DNA from: CAZAQK01 sp050249355
GTDB taxonomy: Bacteria; Pseudomonadota; Alphaproteobacteria; Rickettsiales; SXRF01
Assembly: GCA_050249355.1 (NCBI GenBank)
Contig: JBFWQQ010000101.1
Coordinates: forward strand, 1-6,754
Length of the DNA stretch: 6,754 bases
Direction: 5' to 3'
Every line of letters starts with the position of its first letter. The stretch's first letter is position 1. Of this stretch, positions 1 through 6,731 are shown in pieces. The notes beneath the pieces are model-generated. The model saw only the letters and a program-made list of their open reading frames with translations, was not told the DNA's origin and did no database searches. The position numbers were made by a program, and so were the translations under genes.

Positions 1-114
1 ATGGAAATATTCGTGGGCGTCATGCAGCAGCTGCATGGTCTCGATAAAAACCCCCGGCATGAACAGTACATGCGGCGAAGTTTTGTCGTTTATCAGGTAC
101 TCTGTATTACTCAT
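1..114 (-). CDS. Unidentified protein, 5' end only (runs off the left edge)
   Basis: An open frame on the minus strand begins with ATG at 114-112 and stays open for 38 codons to the window edge, so only the N-terminus is visible. The start is well supported: an AGGTGG Shine-Dalgarno lies 7 bases upstream and a perfect TATAAT box lies just beyond it. The peptide begins MSNTEYLINDK and continues with a probable amphipathic helix, FIETMQLLHDAHEYF (about residues 24-38). There is no signal peptide or membrane segment in the visible part. The helix faintly resembles the N-terminal helix of alphaproteobacterial DUF1465 proteins (pattern F..GM.LVEE...YL). That is a weak visual match, and I do not assign a function. 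The gene is divergent from addA and is not addB, which in many relatives lies immediately upstream of addA on the same strand. Confidence 0.6.
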   Translation of the reverse strand, partial: MSNTEYLINDKTSPHVLFMPGVFIETMQLLHDAHEYFH

Positions 115-141
115 AAAGATGCCACCTATAACCGTATTATA
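115..141 (-). promoter_or_regulatory. Promoter -10 box and Shine-Dalgarno for the left-edge gene
   Basis: Read on the minus strand, a perfect TATAAT occupies 141-136 and AGGTGG occupies 127-122, followed by a 7-base gap and the ATG at 114. A transcript starting about 7 bases after the -10 box would have a leader of roughly 15 bases containing the Shine-Dalgarno. No good -35 hexamer is seen at 16-18 bases: the region 158-165 is only AT-rich. The promoter may therefore depend on an activator or on the AT-rich upstream sequence. The whole divergent region (115-174) is strikingly AT-rich compared with the flanking genes and probably also holds the addA promoter, for which I see no convincing boxes. 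Confidence 0.5.
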
Positions 142-174
142 CCGCAGTTTTCCTTGATTAAATATTAATATTAC

Positions 175-3100
175 ATGACAGTTATTAGAGAAAAATTAAC
201 TAAAATGGCGCCAGAAGCTGCACAAGGCAGGTTGTTCAAACCAGAGCACTCGGTTTTTGTATCGGCCAATGCCGGGTCGGGAAAAACCACACTGCTCACC
301 AACCGGGTGCTCAGCCTGCTGGTTCATGGGGTGCTGCCGGGGCGTATACTGTGCCTTACCTTCACCAACGCGGCGGCCAGTGAGATGTCGGGGCGGGTGC
401 TGGAAAAGCTGGGTGAATGGGTGATGCTGGATGATGTCGTGCTGGCAAAAAATCTTACCGAGCTAACGGGCAGCGCTCCCGACAGCCGCATGATGACGCG
501 GGCAAGGGGCCTGTTTGCCAAAGTGCTGGAAGCGCCTGATGGGGTGCGCATCCAAACCATTCACGGGTTCTGTCAATCATTGCTGCGCCGTTTTCCTGTG
601 GAAGCGGGGGTGAACCCGCATTTTTCTTTGATGGATGGCCGCAGCGAAGAAGAGGCCCTGCGAGAGGCCCGCCTGCGCCTGTTCACCCACATACGCGATG
701 GCAATGAACAGATACAGCAAGCGGTACAGGAGCTGGCTGCCGACTCTGGCGAGAAGATATTGCACGACACCCTGACCGCAATTGTGAAGAACAAGCGCAA
801 GCTGTATGAACTGGTTACGCATGAGGCCGACATTGAGCGCACGCTGGATGTGTTGTGGCGCACGCTGGGTTGCCGCCCGTCCGATACGCCGGAACACTAT
901 GCGCAACAGACTTTAAGCAGCGACGCACAGCACCTTGCAACACTCCGTAATATTGCCGGACTGCTCATAGGAAACGGTAAGCGGGACAGCAGGCGCACCG
1001 CTGCTGCTTTGCTGCAATGGCTGGAATCTGCACGCGCATGGCCCGATACGGAACGCTACGTGGAGGCTATGCTGACAGATGGCCAGCCATATAAAACGTA
1101 CTACAACAGTGGAGCTCTGCCGGACGAGCTGGCCGATATACTTATGCGGGAAGTTGATGCGATTGTGCAACTGCGTGAAAAACTGTACTCGTTGCAGCTA
1201 GCACAGCGCACGCAGAACATTTTGCTTATTGCGCACAGCCTGCTTTCGCTCTACCAGTCACTGAAGGAATCGGCAGCGCGGCTCGACTATGATGACCTGA
1301 TCGTACTGGCCACTCGCCTGCTGACCCGGCCGAATATTTCGGCATGGGTACTCTATAAGCTCGATGGCGGTATCGATCACGTACTGGTAGATGAAGCGCA
1401 GGACACCAGCCCGGAGCAATGGGCCATCATTCGCGCGCTGACCGGGGATTTTTTCAGCGGGCAGGGGCGCAGCACCGAGCAGCGTTCGCTGTTCATAGTG
1501 GGCGATGAGAAGCAGTCCATCTATCGCTTTCAGGGGGCCGATGTAGCGCAGCTTGGAGTGATGCAGGATTATTTCAAACGCAAGATCGAAGACAGCGGCA
1601 ATAAGGCGATCACTGAAGAGCTTATAAAATCCTATCGTTCGGTGCCGCAGGTTTTGCAGGCGGTGGATGCCGTGTTCAGTGATGACGAAGTGCGCCGCTG
1701 CGTGATGCTGCACGAGGACAAGCTGGCACATGTCGCCCACCGCGGGCACGAAAGCGGCGTGGTGGAGCTGTGGCCGCTCATGACCAAAGAAGAAAATCAG
1801 CCGCCGCCCCAGGTGCGGCTTGTACGCCAGATCACCGAAGGCATTGCAGAAATGCTAACACAGGGGATGGATGCGGGCGATATCATGGTGCTGGTACGCA
1901 CGCGCAGCGGTGGGTTCGTCGACCGGCTGACGCGTTCGCTCAAGCGACACGGGATTCCTGTAGCCGGTGCCGATCGCATGCGGCTCAGCGAAAATCTTGC
2001 GGTGCAGGATTTGATTGCGCTGGGCCAGTGCATGCTGTTGCCTGAAGATGACCTGACACTGGCATGTGTACTCAAAAGTCCGATAGGTGGGTTGTCGGAA
2101 GAGGAATTATTCGCACTGGCCTATGAGCGTGGCAAAAAATCCTTATGGCAATGCCTCCAGGATTCCACGGCAGGCGGGCGTATTACGCAGGTGTACGAAT
2201 TGCTTGCTGCCATGCGAAACAAGGCAGATTTTTTGTCGCCGTATGCGTTCTATGCGCATCTGCTCGACACGCGTGGTGTGCGGGCGCAATTCATCGGCCG
2301 CATGGGGCAGGAATATGCCGACCCGATTGATGAGTTTCTGTCGCAGGCCATGCAGTATGGACGCAGCCACACGCCTAGCCTACAAGGATTCCTGAGTTGG
2401 CTTGCTGCTAGTGAGGCAGAAATTAAACGCGACATGGAATATGCGGGCGGAAGCGTGCGCATCATGACCGTGCATGGCGCAAAAGGCCTGCAGGCGCCGG
2501 TAGTGATATTACCGGATACCGCCGACCTGCCCCATACCAAAAGTACCGTGTTGTGGCATGCGCCCACCGGTCTGCCGCTGTGGCCACGCAAGGTTGCGCA
2601 TTTCAACAAACTCAGCGGTGACCTGCATGCGCTCGAAAAGCAGGCGGATTACGCCGAGTATTGCCGCCAGCTTTATGTTGCGATGACACGCGCCGAAGAC
2701 CGCCTGATCATCTGCGGCGAAACATCAGGCCAAAAAGCCAATGAAAATTCGTGGATTGCACTGGTGCAGCGCGGACTGCAGGGCATAGCGACAGAATACA
2801 ATACGGCGTACGGCTCCGGCCTGCGACTGGGTGATACGCCATCGGCGCATGCAAAAATTTCTGAAAACATATCAGCAGCTAAAGCAGCTGGTTTTGATTT
2901 CCTTTTGCGGCCAGCTCCAGAAGAGCCGGAACCATCGCGCCCATTGTCGCCTTCGCGTACCGCTGATGACGATCCGGCTGCCGCCTCGCCGCTGGAGGCG
3001 CGGCGTTCGTTCAGCCGTGGCCGCCTGATTCATGAGTTGCTGCAGTATTTACCTGACGTAGTGCAAGAACTGCAGGAGAATACGGCGCAGAAACTCGCTT

Positions 3101-3519
3101 CCGGTTACGCCAGGCAGATGAACTCAGAGGATATGCAGGCCTGTATCAATGAAGCGTTTGCGGTGCTGCGCCATCCGGAACTTGGTTTTTTGTTTACGCA
3201 AAGCGGACTGGCTGAAGTGCCGGTCACCGGTACCGTACACATCAAGAACCATCCGTTTATCGTGTCCGGGCAGGTTGACCGGTTGGTGCTGGGTGATGCT
3301 GTCTGGATCGTTGACTACAAAACCGGCCGCCAGCCCCCTGCCGATGTAAAGGACACCCCACCGGCCTATTTGCGCCAGCTGGCGCTGTACCGGGCCCTAT
3401 TTGTGGAGATGCAACCGCAAAAACCTGTACAATGTGCCCTGGTATGGACGCAAGCGGCGCAAATCACCCCCATTCCTGCCGCTCTCCTTGACGCCGCGTT
3501 AAACAGCACCTACATATAA
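175..3519 (+). CDS. addA: Double-strand break repair helicase-nuclease AddA
   Basis: AddA is the ATP-driven 3'-5' helicase and nuclease subunit of AddAB, the RecBCD counterpart that resects double-strand breaks for RecA loading; it acts in the cytoplasm. The 1114-residue product has all the UvrD/Rep helicase motifs: Walker A ANAGSGKTT (31-39), Ia LTFTNAAASEM (61-71), TIHGFCQ (128-134), Walker B DEAQD (406-410), motif III VGDEKQSIYRFQGAD (442-456), motif IV SYRS (486-489), motif V TVHGAKGL (765-772) and motif VI YVAMTRAEDRL (834-844). The C-terminal RecB-type nuclease is complete: H953 in GRLIHELL, D1035 in GQVDRL, D1047 and K1049 in VDYKTG, and Q1068/Y1072 in QLALY. Length is normal for alphaproteobacterial AddA. 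The start is uncertain: neither the ATG at 175 nor the in-frame ATG at 205 (Met11) has a good Shine-Dalgarno, and both leave the helicase core intact. The 5' neighbour is divergent, so addB is not adjacent. trxA follows after 28 bases. Confidence 0.97.
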   Translation: MTVIREKLTKMAPEAAQGRLFKPEHSVFVSANAGSGKTTLLTNRVLSLLVHGVLPGRILCLTFTNAAASEMSGRVLEKLGEWVMLDDVVLAKNLTELTGSAPDSRMMTRARGLFAKVLEAPDGVRIQTIHGFCQSLLRRFPVEAGVNPHFSLMDGRSEEEALREARLRLFTHIRDGNEQIQQAVQELAADSGEKILHDTLTAIVKNKRKLYELVTHEADIERTLDVLWRTLGCRPSDTPEHYAQQTLSSDAQHLATLRNIAGLLIGNGKRDSRRTAAALLQWLESARAWPDTERYVEAMLTDGQPYKTYYNSGALPDELADILMREVDAIVQLREKLYSLQLAQRTQNILLIAHSLLSLYQSLKESAARLDYDDLIVLATRLLTRPNISAWVLYKLDGGIDHVLVDEAQDTSPEQWAIIRALTGDFFSGQGRSTEQRSLFIVGDEKQSIYRFQGADVAQLGVMQDYFKRKIEDSGNKAITEELIKSYRSVPQVLQAVDAVFSDDEVRRCVMLHEDKLAHVAHRGHESGVVELWPLMTKEENQPPPQVRLVRQITEGIAEMLTQGMDAGDIMVLVRTRSGGFVDRLTRSLKRHGIPVAGADRMRLSENLAVQDLIALGQCMLLPEDDLTLACVLKSPIGGLSEEELFALAYERGKKSLWQCLQDSTAGGRITQVYELLAAMRNKADFLSPYAFYAHLLDTRGVRAQFIGRMGQEYADPIDEFLSQAMQYGRSHTPSLQGFLSWLAASEAEIKRDMEYAGGSVRIMTVHGAKGLQAPVVILPDTADLPHTKSTVLWHAPTGLPLWPRKVAHFNKLSGDLHALEKQADYAEYCRQLYVAMTRAEDRLIICGETSGQKANENSWIALVQRGLQGIATEYNTAYGSGLRLGDTPSAHAKISENISAAKAAGFDFLLRPAPEEPEPSRPLSPSRTADDDPAAASPLEARRSFSRGRLIHELLQYLPDVVQELQENTAQKLASGYARQMNSEDMQACINEAFAVLRHPELGFLFTQSGLAEVPVTGTVHIKNHPFIVSGQVDRLVLGDAVWIVDYKTGRQPPADVKDTPPAYLRQLALYRALFVEMQPQKPVQCALVWTQAAQITPIPAALLDAALNSTYI
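3488..3516 (+). promoter_or_regulatory. Possible trxA promoter at the 3' end of addA
   Basis: TTGACG (3488-3493, five of six bases matching the sigma-70 -35 consensus) is followed by a 17-base spacer and TACATA (3511-3516), which matches the -10 consensus at only three positions. Transcription from it would start near 3523 and give a leader of about 25 bases carrying the trxA ribosome binding site. Spacing and placement are good but the -10 box is poor. It could be a chance match within the addA coding sequence. Confidence 0.25.
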
Positions 3520-3534
3520 CGTATCACTGTTACA

Positions 3535-3541
3535 GAAAGGA
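3535..3541 (+). promoter_or_regulatory. Ribosome binding site of trxA
   Basis: GAAAGGA lies 6 bases before the ATG at 3548, a strong Shine-Dalgarno that fixes the trxA start. It is much stronger than anything ahead of addA, so trxA is probably translated more efficiently than addA even if the two share a transcript. Confidence 0.7.
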
Positions 3542-3547
3542 CAAGCC

Positions 3548-3871
3548 ATGACGCTCAACGTTGATGACAATGAATTCGAAGAAAAAGTACTGAAATCCTC
3601 TGGTCCAGTACTGGTAGATTTCTGGGCGGAATGGTGCGGCCCGTGCCGTCAGATCGCCCCGGTGCTCGATGAGATCGCCAAGGAGCGCGCAGGAAAAGTG
3701 ACCATCGCCAAGGTGAATATCGATAAAAACCCCGGCACCCCACAAAAGTATGGCGTGCGCGGCATACCGACCATGATCCTGTTCAAGGACGGACAGGCGG
3801 TATCCACCAAAGTGGGTTCACTGCCCAAGAGCAAACTCGATGAGTGGCTCGATTCTATCGTAGCGGCCTAA
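3548..3871 (+). CDS. trxA: Thioredoxin 1 (TrxA)
   Basis: A 107-residue cytoplasmic thioredoxin that reduces protein disulfides and is itself recycled by thioredoxin reductase. It has the full thioredoxin fold and normal length. The active site WCGPC is at residues 29-33 (redox Cys30 and Cys33), preceded by the buried acid Asp24 in VDFWAEW. The cis-proline is Pro74 in RGIPTM, and the FKDG turn follows at 79-82. There is no signal peptide or membrane anchor, so this is not a periplasmic DsbE/CcmG-type relative. The start has a strong GAAAGGA Shine-Dalgarno 6 bases upstream. It follows addA by 28 bases, a pairing common in alphaproteobacteria, and precedes the glutamine synthetase-like gene by 16 bases. 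The three same-strand genes may share a transcript. Nothing in the sequence is unusual for the family. Confidence 0.97.
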   Translation: MTLNVDDNEFEEKVLKSSGPVLVDFWAEWCGPCRQIAPVLDEIAKERAGKVTIAKVNIDKNPGTPQKYGVRGIPTMILFKDGQAVSTKVGSLPKSKLDEWLDSIVAA

Positions 3872-3875
3872 GGTT

Positions 3876-3881
3876 GAAAGG
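3876..3881 (+). promoter_or_regulatory. Ribosome binding site of the glutamine synthetase-like gene
   Basis: GAAAGG lies 6 bases before the ATG at 3888, inside the 16-base gap after trxA. It nearly repeats the trxA site in sequence and spacing. It supports 3888 as a genuine translation start and argues that the shortened gene is expressed rather than being an untranslated remnant. Confidence 0.6.
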
Positions 3882-3887
3882 CAGGCA

Positions 3888-4715
3888 ATGTCTGCCATAG
3901 ACCGGTTTAACAGTGCGATACGCGATGATTTCCAGCTCGCGCCGTTAGTAGCGGCCGAGCTGGAATTCGTTTTGCATGGCGCCCCGGACGATCTATCGTG
4001 TTCGGCGTTACACGAGATAATTCAGCAGGCCGGGCTTTCCCCGCACAAGGTAGAAAAGGAACAGGGCCGGCAGCAATACGAGGTGGCCCTGCTGGGTATG
4101 CATCCGGCCTGGACATGCAGGAATATAGTGGCGCTCAAATCATTGCTGCAGGAATACGCTGCCGCGCGTGGCATGCAGGCGGATTTTTCTGCCAAGCCGT
4201 TTGCCGATCAGCCCGGCAATGGCATGCACATCCATATCGACCTGATCAACCGGGAATTAAAATCGGCTTTTTTTAAACAGGATGCCGTTATCAGCGATGC
4301 TTTGAAACACAGCATTGGCGGCTTGCTGCACTGGATGCTACCGAGTATGCCGGTATTTGCCCCACATGAAGAATCCTATGCCCGCTTTGTAGGGCAGCAT
4401 AATGCGCCAACCAATGTAAGCTGGGGAGCAAACAACCGCACGGTTGCCCTGCGTCTGCCGGACGCACCGGAAGGGTTACGGCATATCGAACACCGGGTGG
4501 CCGGTTCGGATACAGACCCCGGGCAGGTGATCGCGCTGATCCTAGCCGCCATTCATGACGGGCTGGGCAGCAAATATGCACTGCCAGAGCAAGTGTATGG
4601 CGATGCGGCGCTGGAGCAGTACGCACTGCCTAAATTTCCAACTACATTGGATGCAGCATGGCGGCTATGTGAGAATTCGGAACTGTGTGATACGATACGT
4701 GAAGTTACAACGTAA
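3888..4715 (+). CDS. Glutamine synthetase-superfamily protein, catalytic domain only
   Basis: A 275-residue protein covering only the catalytic (C-terminal) domain of the glutamine synthetase superfamily, whose full-length members have about 440-480 residues. Visible motifs are metal ligands E24 and E26 in AAELEF, E58 and E65 in an E-x6-E arrangement ending QQYE, KPF (103-105), GNGMHIH with H114, R166 in SYARF, NNRTVALRLP (182-191, with R184 and R189), and IEHRVAGSD with E201 and R203. The IEHRVAG wording resembles the gamma-glutamylputrescine synthetase (PuuA)/GlnT-like branch more than ordinary GlnA. The N-terminal beta-grasp domain (about 100 residues) is absent and has no room upstream, because trxA ends 16 bases before the start. 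The usual C-terminal tail (about 30-35 residues) is also missing. In known family members, the beta-grasp domain of one subunit completes the active site of the next. This protein could therefore be a partner of another subunit, a binding or regulatory protein, or a decaying gene. The good ribosome binding site and kept active-site residues favour function. Substrate unknown. Confidence 0.85.
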   Translation: MSAIDRFNSAIRDDFQLAPLVAAELEFVLHGAPDDLSCSALHEIIQQAGLSPHKVEKEQGRQQYEVALLGMHPAWTCRNIVALKSLLQEYAAARGMQADFSAKPFADQPGNGMHIHIDLINRELKSAFFKQDAVISDALKHSIGGLLHWMLPSMPVFAPHEESYARFVGQHNAPTNVSWGANNRTVALRLPDAPEGLRHIEHRVAGSDTDPGQVIALILAAIHDGLGSKYALPEQVYGDAALEQYALPKFPTTLDAAWRLCENSELCDTIREVTT

Positions 4716-4716
4716 T

Positions 4717-5529
4717 TCAGCCAACTTTCTTTAACCCGCCGGCCAATTCCTTCACGAACGTACGGGCCGCCTGAACAGCGTCCTTCTTATCATTAGCCGA
4801 TGCGATGACCTGTACCAGTGCAGAGCCGACCACCACGCCATCGGCATGCGCGGCCACCGCCTTTACATGCTGCACGGTTTTGATGCCAAAGCCTACTACC
4901 ACCGGCACCGGCGTATGCTGGCGCAGCATGTACAGCTTGTCTTTTAGCGGTTCGGTATCCAGCGAGGATGCGCCGGTAATGCCGGTGAACGAAATATAAT
5001 ACACAAACCCGCTGGCTGACTTGGTGATCTTTGCCACGCGCTCTTCGCTGCTGGTGGGTGCGATCAGGCGGATAAGACTGAGATCGTCTTCTGCCAGCAG
5101 GGGGCGCATTTCCTGTTCTTCTTCCGGCGGCAGGTCGACCACGATCATACCATCCACGCCGCACTCGGCGGCATCGCGGCAGAAGTCCTTCACGCCGTAA
5201 TGGTAGATCGGGTTGTAATATCCCATGAGGATGACCGGGGTGCTGTCGTCTCCCTCGCGGAAGGATTTCACCAAGGCCAGAATATCTTTCGTGCGGATGC
5301 CGTTCGCCAGCGCGCGCTTACTGGCCGCTTCGATCACCGGGCCATCGGCCATGGGGTCGGAAAACGGCATGCCGACCTCGATTATGTCGGCGCCTGCTGC
5401 TGGGAGGGCCGTCAGCACTGCTTTGGTAGTCTCGATATCCGGGTCGCCTGCCACTATGAAGGTGACAAGCGCTGCGCGGTTATCGCTGGCCGCCTTGTCA
5501 AATGCCTGTTTGATACGCCCGGTTGTCAT
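4717..5529 (-). CDS. trpA: Tryptophan synthase alpha subunit
   Basis: TrpA cleaves indole-3-glycerol phosphate to indole and glyceraldehyde 3-phosphate; indole then passes through an internal tunnel to TrpB in the alpha2-beta2 complex. The 270-residue product is a complete TIM barrel of normal length. The catalytic acids are E51 (IIEVGMPFSDP) and D62 (MADGP). Other family landmarks are GYYNP (102-106), VVDLPPEE (129-136), the flexible-loop region SFTGITGAS (179-187), and the phosphate-binding VGFGI (211-215) and GVVVGSA segments near the C-terminus. The start codon overlaps the trpB stop codon (ATGA, 5526-5529), indicating translational coupling that would keep the two subunits balanced. A purine-rich GTGGGAATCGAG stretch inside the trpB end may serve as the ribosome binding site. 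The stop codon lies 1 base from the stop of the convergent glutamine synthetase-like gene. Confidence 0.97.
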   Translation of the reverse strand: MTTGRIKQAFDKAASDNRAALVTFIVAGDPDIETTKAVLTALPAAGADIIEVGMPFSDPMADGPVIEAASKRALANGIRTKDILALVKSFREGDDSTPVILMGYYNPIYHYGVKDFCRDAAECGVDGMIVVDLPPEEEQEMRPLLAEDDLSLIRLIAPTSSEERVAKITKSASGFVYYISFTGITGASSLDTEPLKDKLYMLRQHTPVPVVVGFGIKTVQHVKAVAAHADGVVVGSALVQVIASANDKKDAVQAARTFVKELAGGLKKVG

Positions 5530-6731
5530 AGCTCGATTCCCACGGCTTTGGCCACGGTGAAAATATCTTTATCGCCGCGCCCGCACAGATTGACTACCAT
5601 CAGGTGGTTATCGGGCAGGCTGGGTGCAATTTTCAGCACATGTGCCAGCGCATGTGAAGGTTCCAGCGCCGGAATGATGCCCTCCAGCCGCGATACGGTC
5701 TTGAACGCATCCAGCGCCTCATCATCGGTGATGGCGACATATTCCACACGGCCGTTATCCTTCAGCCATGCATGTTCTGGGCCGATGCCGGGATAATCCA
5801 GCCCGGCGGAAATGGAGTGTGCCTCTTCGATCTGCCCGTCGTCATTCTGCAGCAGGTAAGTACGGCACCCATGTAGCACGCCCGGCTCGCCCTTGTTGAT
5901 AGAAGCAGCGTGTTCACCGGAATCAAGGCCCTTGCCAGCCGCTTCAACGCCGATCATGCTCACCGATTCATCGCCAATGAACGGGTAGAACAGGCCAATA
6001 GCGTTCGATCCGCCGCCGATGCAGGCCACCAGCGTATCCGGCCCACGCGCTTCGGCTTTGTGCATCTGCTCTTTTACCTCACGGCCAATGATGGACTGAA
6101 AATCACGCACCATGACCGGGAACGGATGCGGCCCTGCCGCCGTTCCGATAAGGTAATAGGTATCTTCCACATTGCTCACCCAGTCACGCAAGGCGGCATT
6201 CATGGCATCCTTCAGGGTTTTCGACCCGGCTTCCACCTTGCGCACTTCGGCCCCCAGCAGGCGCATGCGGAACACGTTAGGGGCCTGCCGTTCGATATCG
6301 CGCGCCCCCATGTAGATCACACATTGCAAGCCGAACAGGGCGCATACGGTGGCGGTTGCCACGCCATGCTGCCCGGCGCCGGTTTCGGCGATGATACGCT
6401 TCTTGCCCAGTTTCTTTGCCACCAGCGCCTGGCCGATGCAGTTATTGATCTTGTGCGCGCCGGTATGGTTCAGCTCGTCGCGTTTGAAATATATCTTGGC
6501 GCCCCGGCAATTTTCGGTAAGGCGTGAGGCAAAATACAGCGGGCTGGGGCGGCCAATGTAATGGGTGTAATAATACTTCAGTTCGCTCTGGAACTTCTCA
6601 TCGTCCTTCAGGCCGTTGTAGGCCTGTTCGACTTCCAGTATCAGCGGCATCAGGGTTTCGGCGACAAAGCGCCCGCCGTAATGGCCGAAATGTCCCGTAT
6701 CGTCGGGTGCTTCGAGTAACAGTTCGTTCAT
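5526..6731 (-). CDS. trpB: Tryptophan synthase beta subunit
   Basis: TrpB is the pyridoxal-phosphate enzyme that condenses indole with serine to make tryptophan, in complex with TrpA. The 401-residue product has the usual length for TrpB1. The PLP Schiff-base lysine is K94 in LNHTGAHKINN (87-97), the catalytic glutamate is E116 in AETGAGQHG (115-123), and the PLP phosphate loop is GGGSNA (239-244). The C-terminal NLCGRGDKD segment places Cys383 where enterobacterial enzymes have the serine that contacts the PLP ring nitrogen. This is a tolerated variant rather than a defect. The N-terminal GHFGHYGGRFVAETLMP block is typical of alphaproteobacterial TrpB. The start at 6731 gives the expected N-terminus and forms an ATGA overlap with the frame to its right, read here as trpF. 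The preceding bases show only a modest GCGAAAG purine run, so translation probably depends on coupling to the upstream gene. Confidence 0.98.
   Translation of the reverse strand: MNELLLEAPDDTGHFGHYGGRFVAETLMPLILEVEQAYNGLKDDEKFQSELKYYYTHYIGRPSPLYFASRLTENCRGAKIYFKRDELNHTGAHKINNCIGQALVAKKLGKKRIIAETGAGQHGVATATVCALFGLQCVIYMGARDIERQAPNVFRMRLLGAEVRKVEAGSKTLKDAMNAALRDWVSNVEDTYYLIGTAAGPHPFPVMVRDFQSIIGREVKEQMHKAEARGPDTLVACIGGGSNAIGLFYPFIGDESVSMIGVEAAGKGLDSGEHAASINKGEPGVLHGCRTYLLQNDDGQIEEAHSISAGLDYPGIGPEHAWLKDNGRVEYVAITDDEALDAFKTVSRLEGIIPALEPSHALAHVLKIAPSLPDNHLMVVNLCGRGDKDIFTVAKAVGIEL

Noticed and set aside
21..37. Perfect inverted repeat CATGCAG-CAG-CTGCATG
   Set aside because: Seven-base arms with a 3-base loop inside the left-edge coding frame. 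There is no T-run and it is far from the promoter, so chance is the simplest explanation.
1258..1749. 163-codon minus-strand frame inside addA
   Set aside because: It covers the AddA Walker B and motif III region, which is clearly coding on the plus strand. The antisense peptide has no recognisable features.
3428..3433. TACAAT as a -10 box for trxA
   Set aside because: The nearest -35-like hexamer (TTGTGG at 3401) is 21 bases away, too far for a usual sigma-70 promoter, and the site is deep inside the addA nuclease coding region.
3719..3737. Near repeat of TCGATAAAAACCCC-GGCA, also seen at 41-59
   Set aside because: The two copies differ by one inserted C and lie in unrelated reading contexts (here it encodes the IDKNPG segment of thioredoxin). 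Only two copies exist and nothing suggests a functional repeat.
4716..4800. Missing glutamine synthetase tail encoded downstream after a premature stop
   Set aside because: Reading past the TAA in the same frame gives about 26 residues that do not resemble the family's C-terminal tail, and this DNA is trpA coding sequence on the other strand. The truncation is therefore not a single nonsense change.
5200..5796. 198-codon plus-strand frame across the trpB-trpA junction
   Set aside because: It is antisense to two well-supported genes, shows no family motif, and has no plausible ribosome binding site or context.
5910..6527. 205-codon open frame on the plus strand, antisense to trpB
   Set aside because: It lies wholly within trpB, which has complete catalytic motifs. 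The peptide has no recognisable domain and reads as a complementary-strand shadow.
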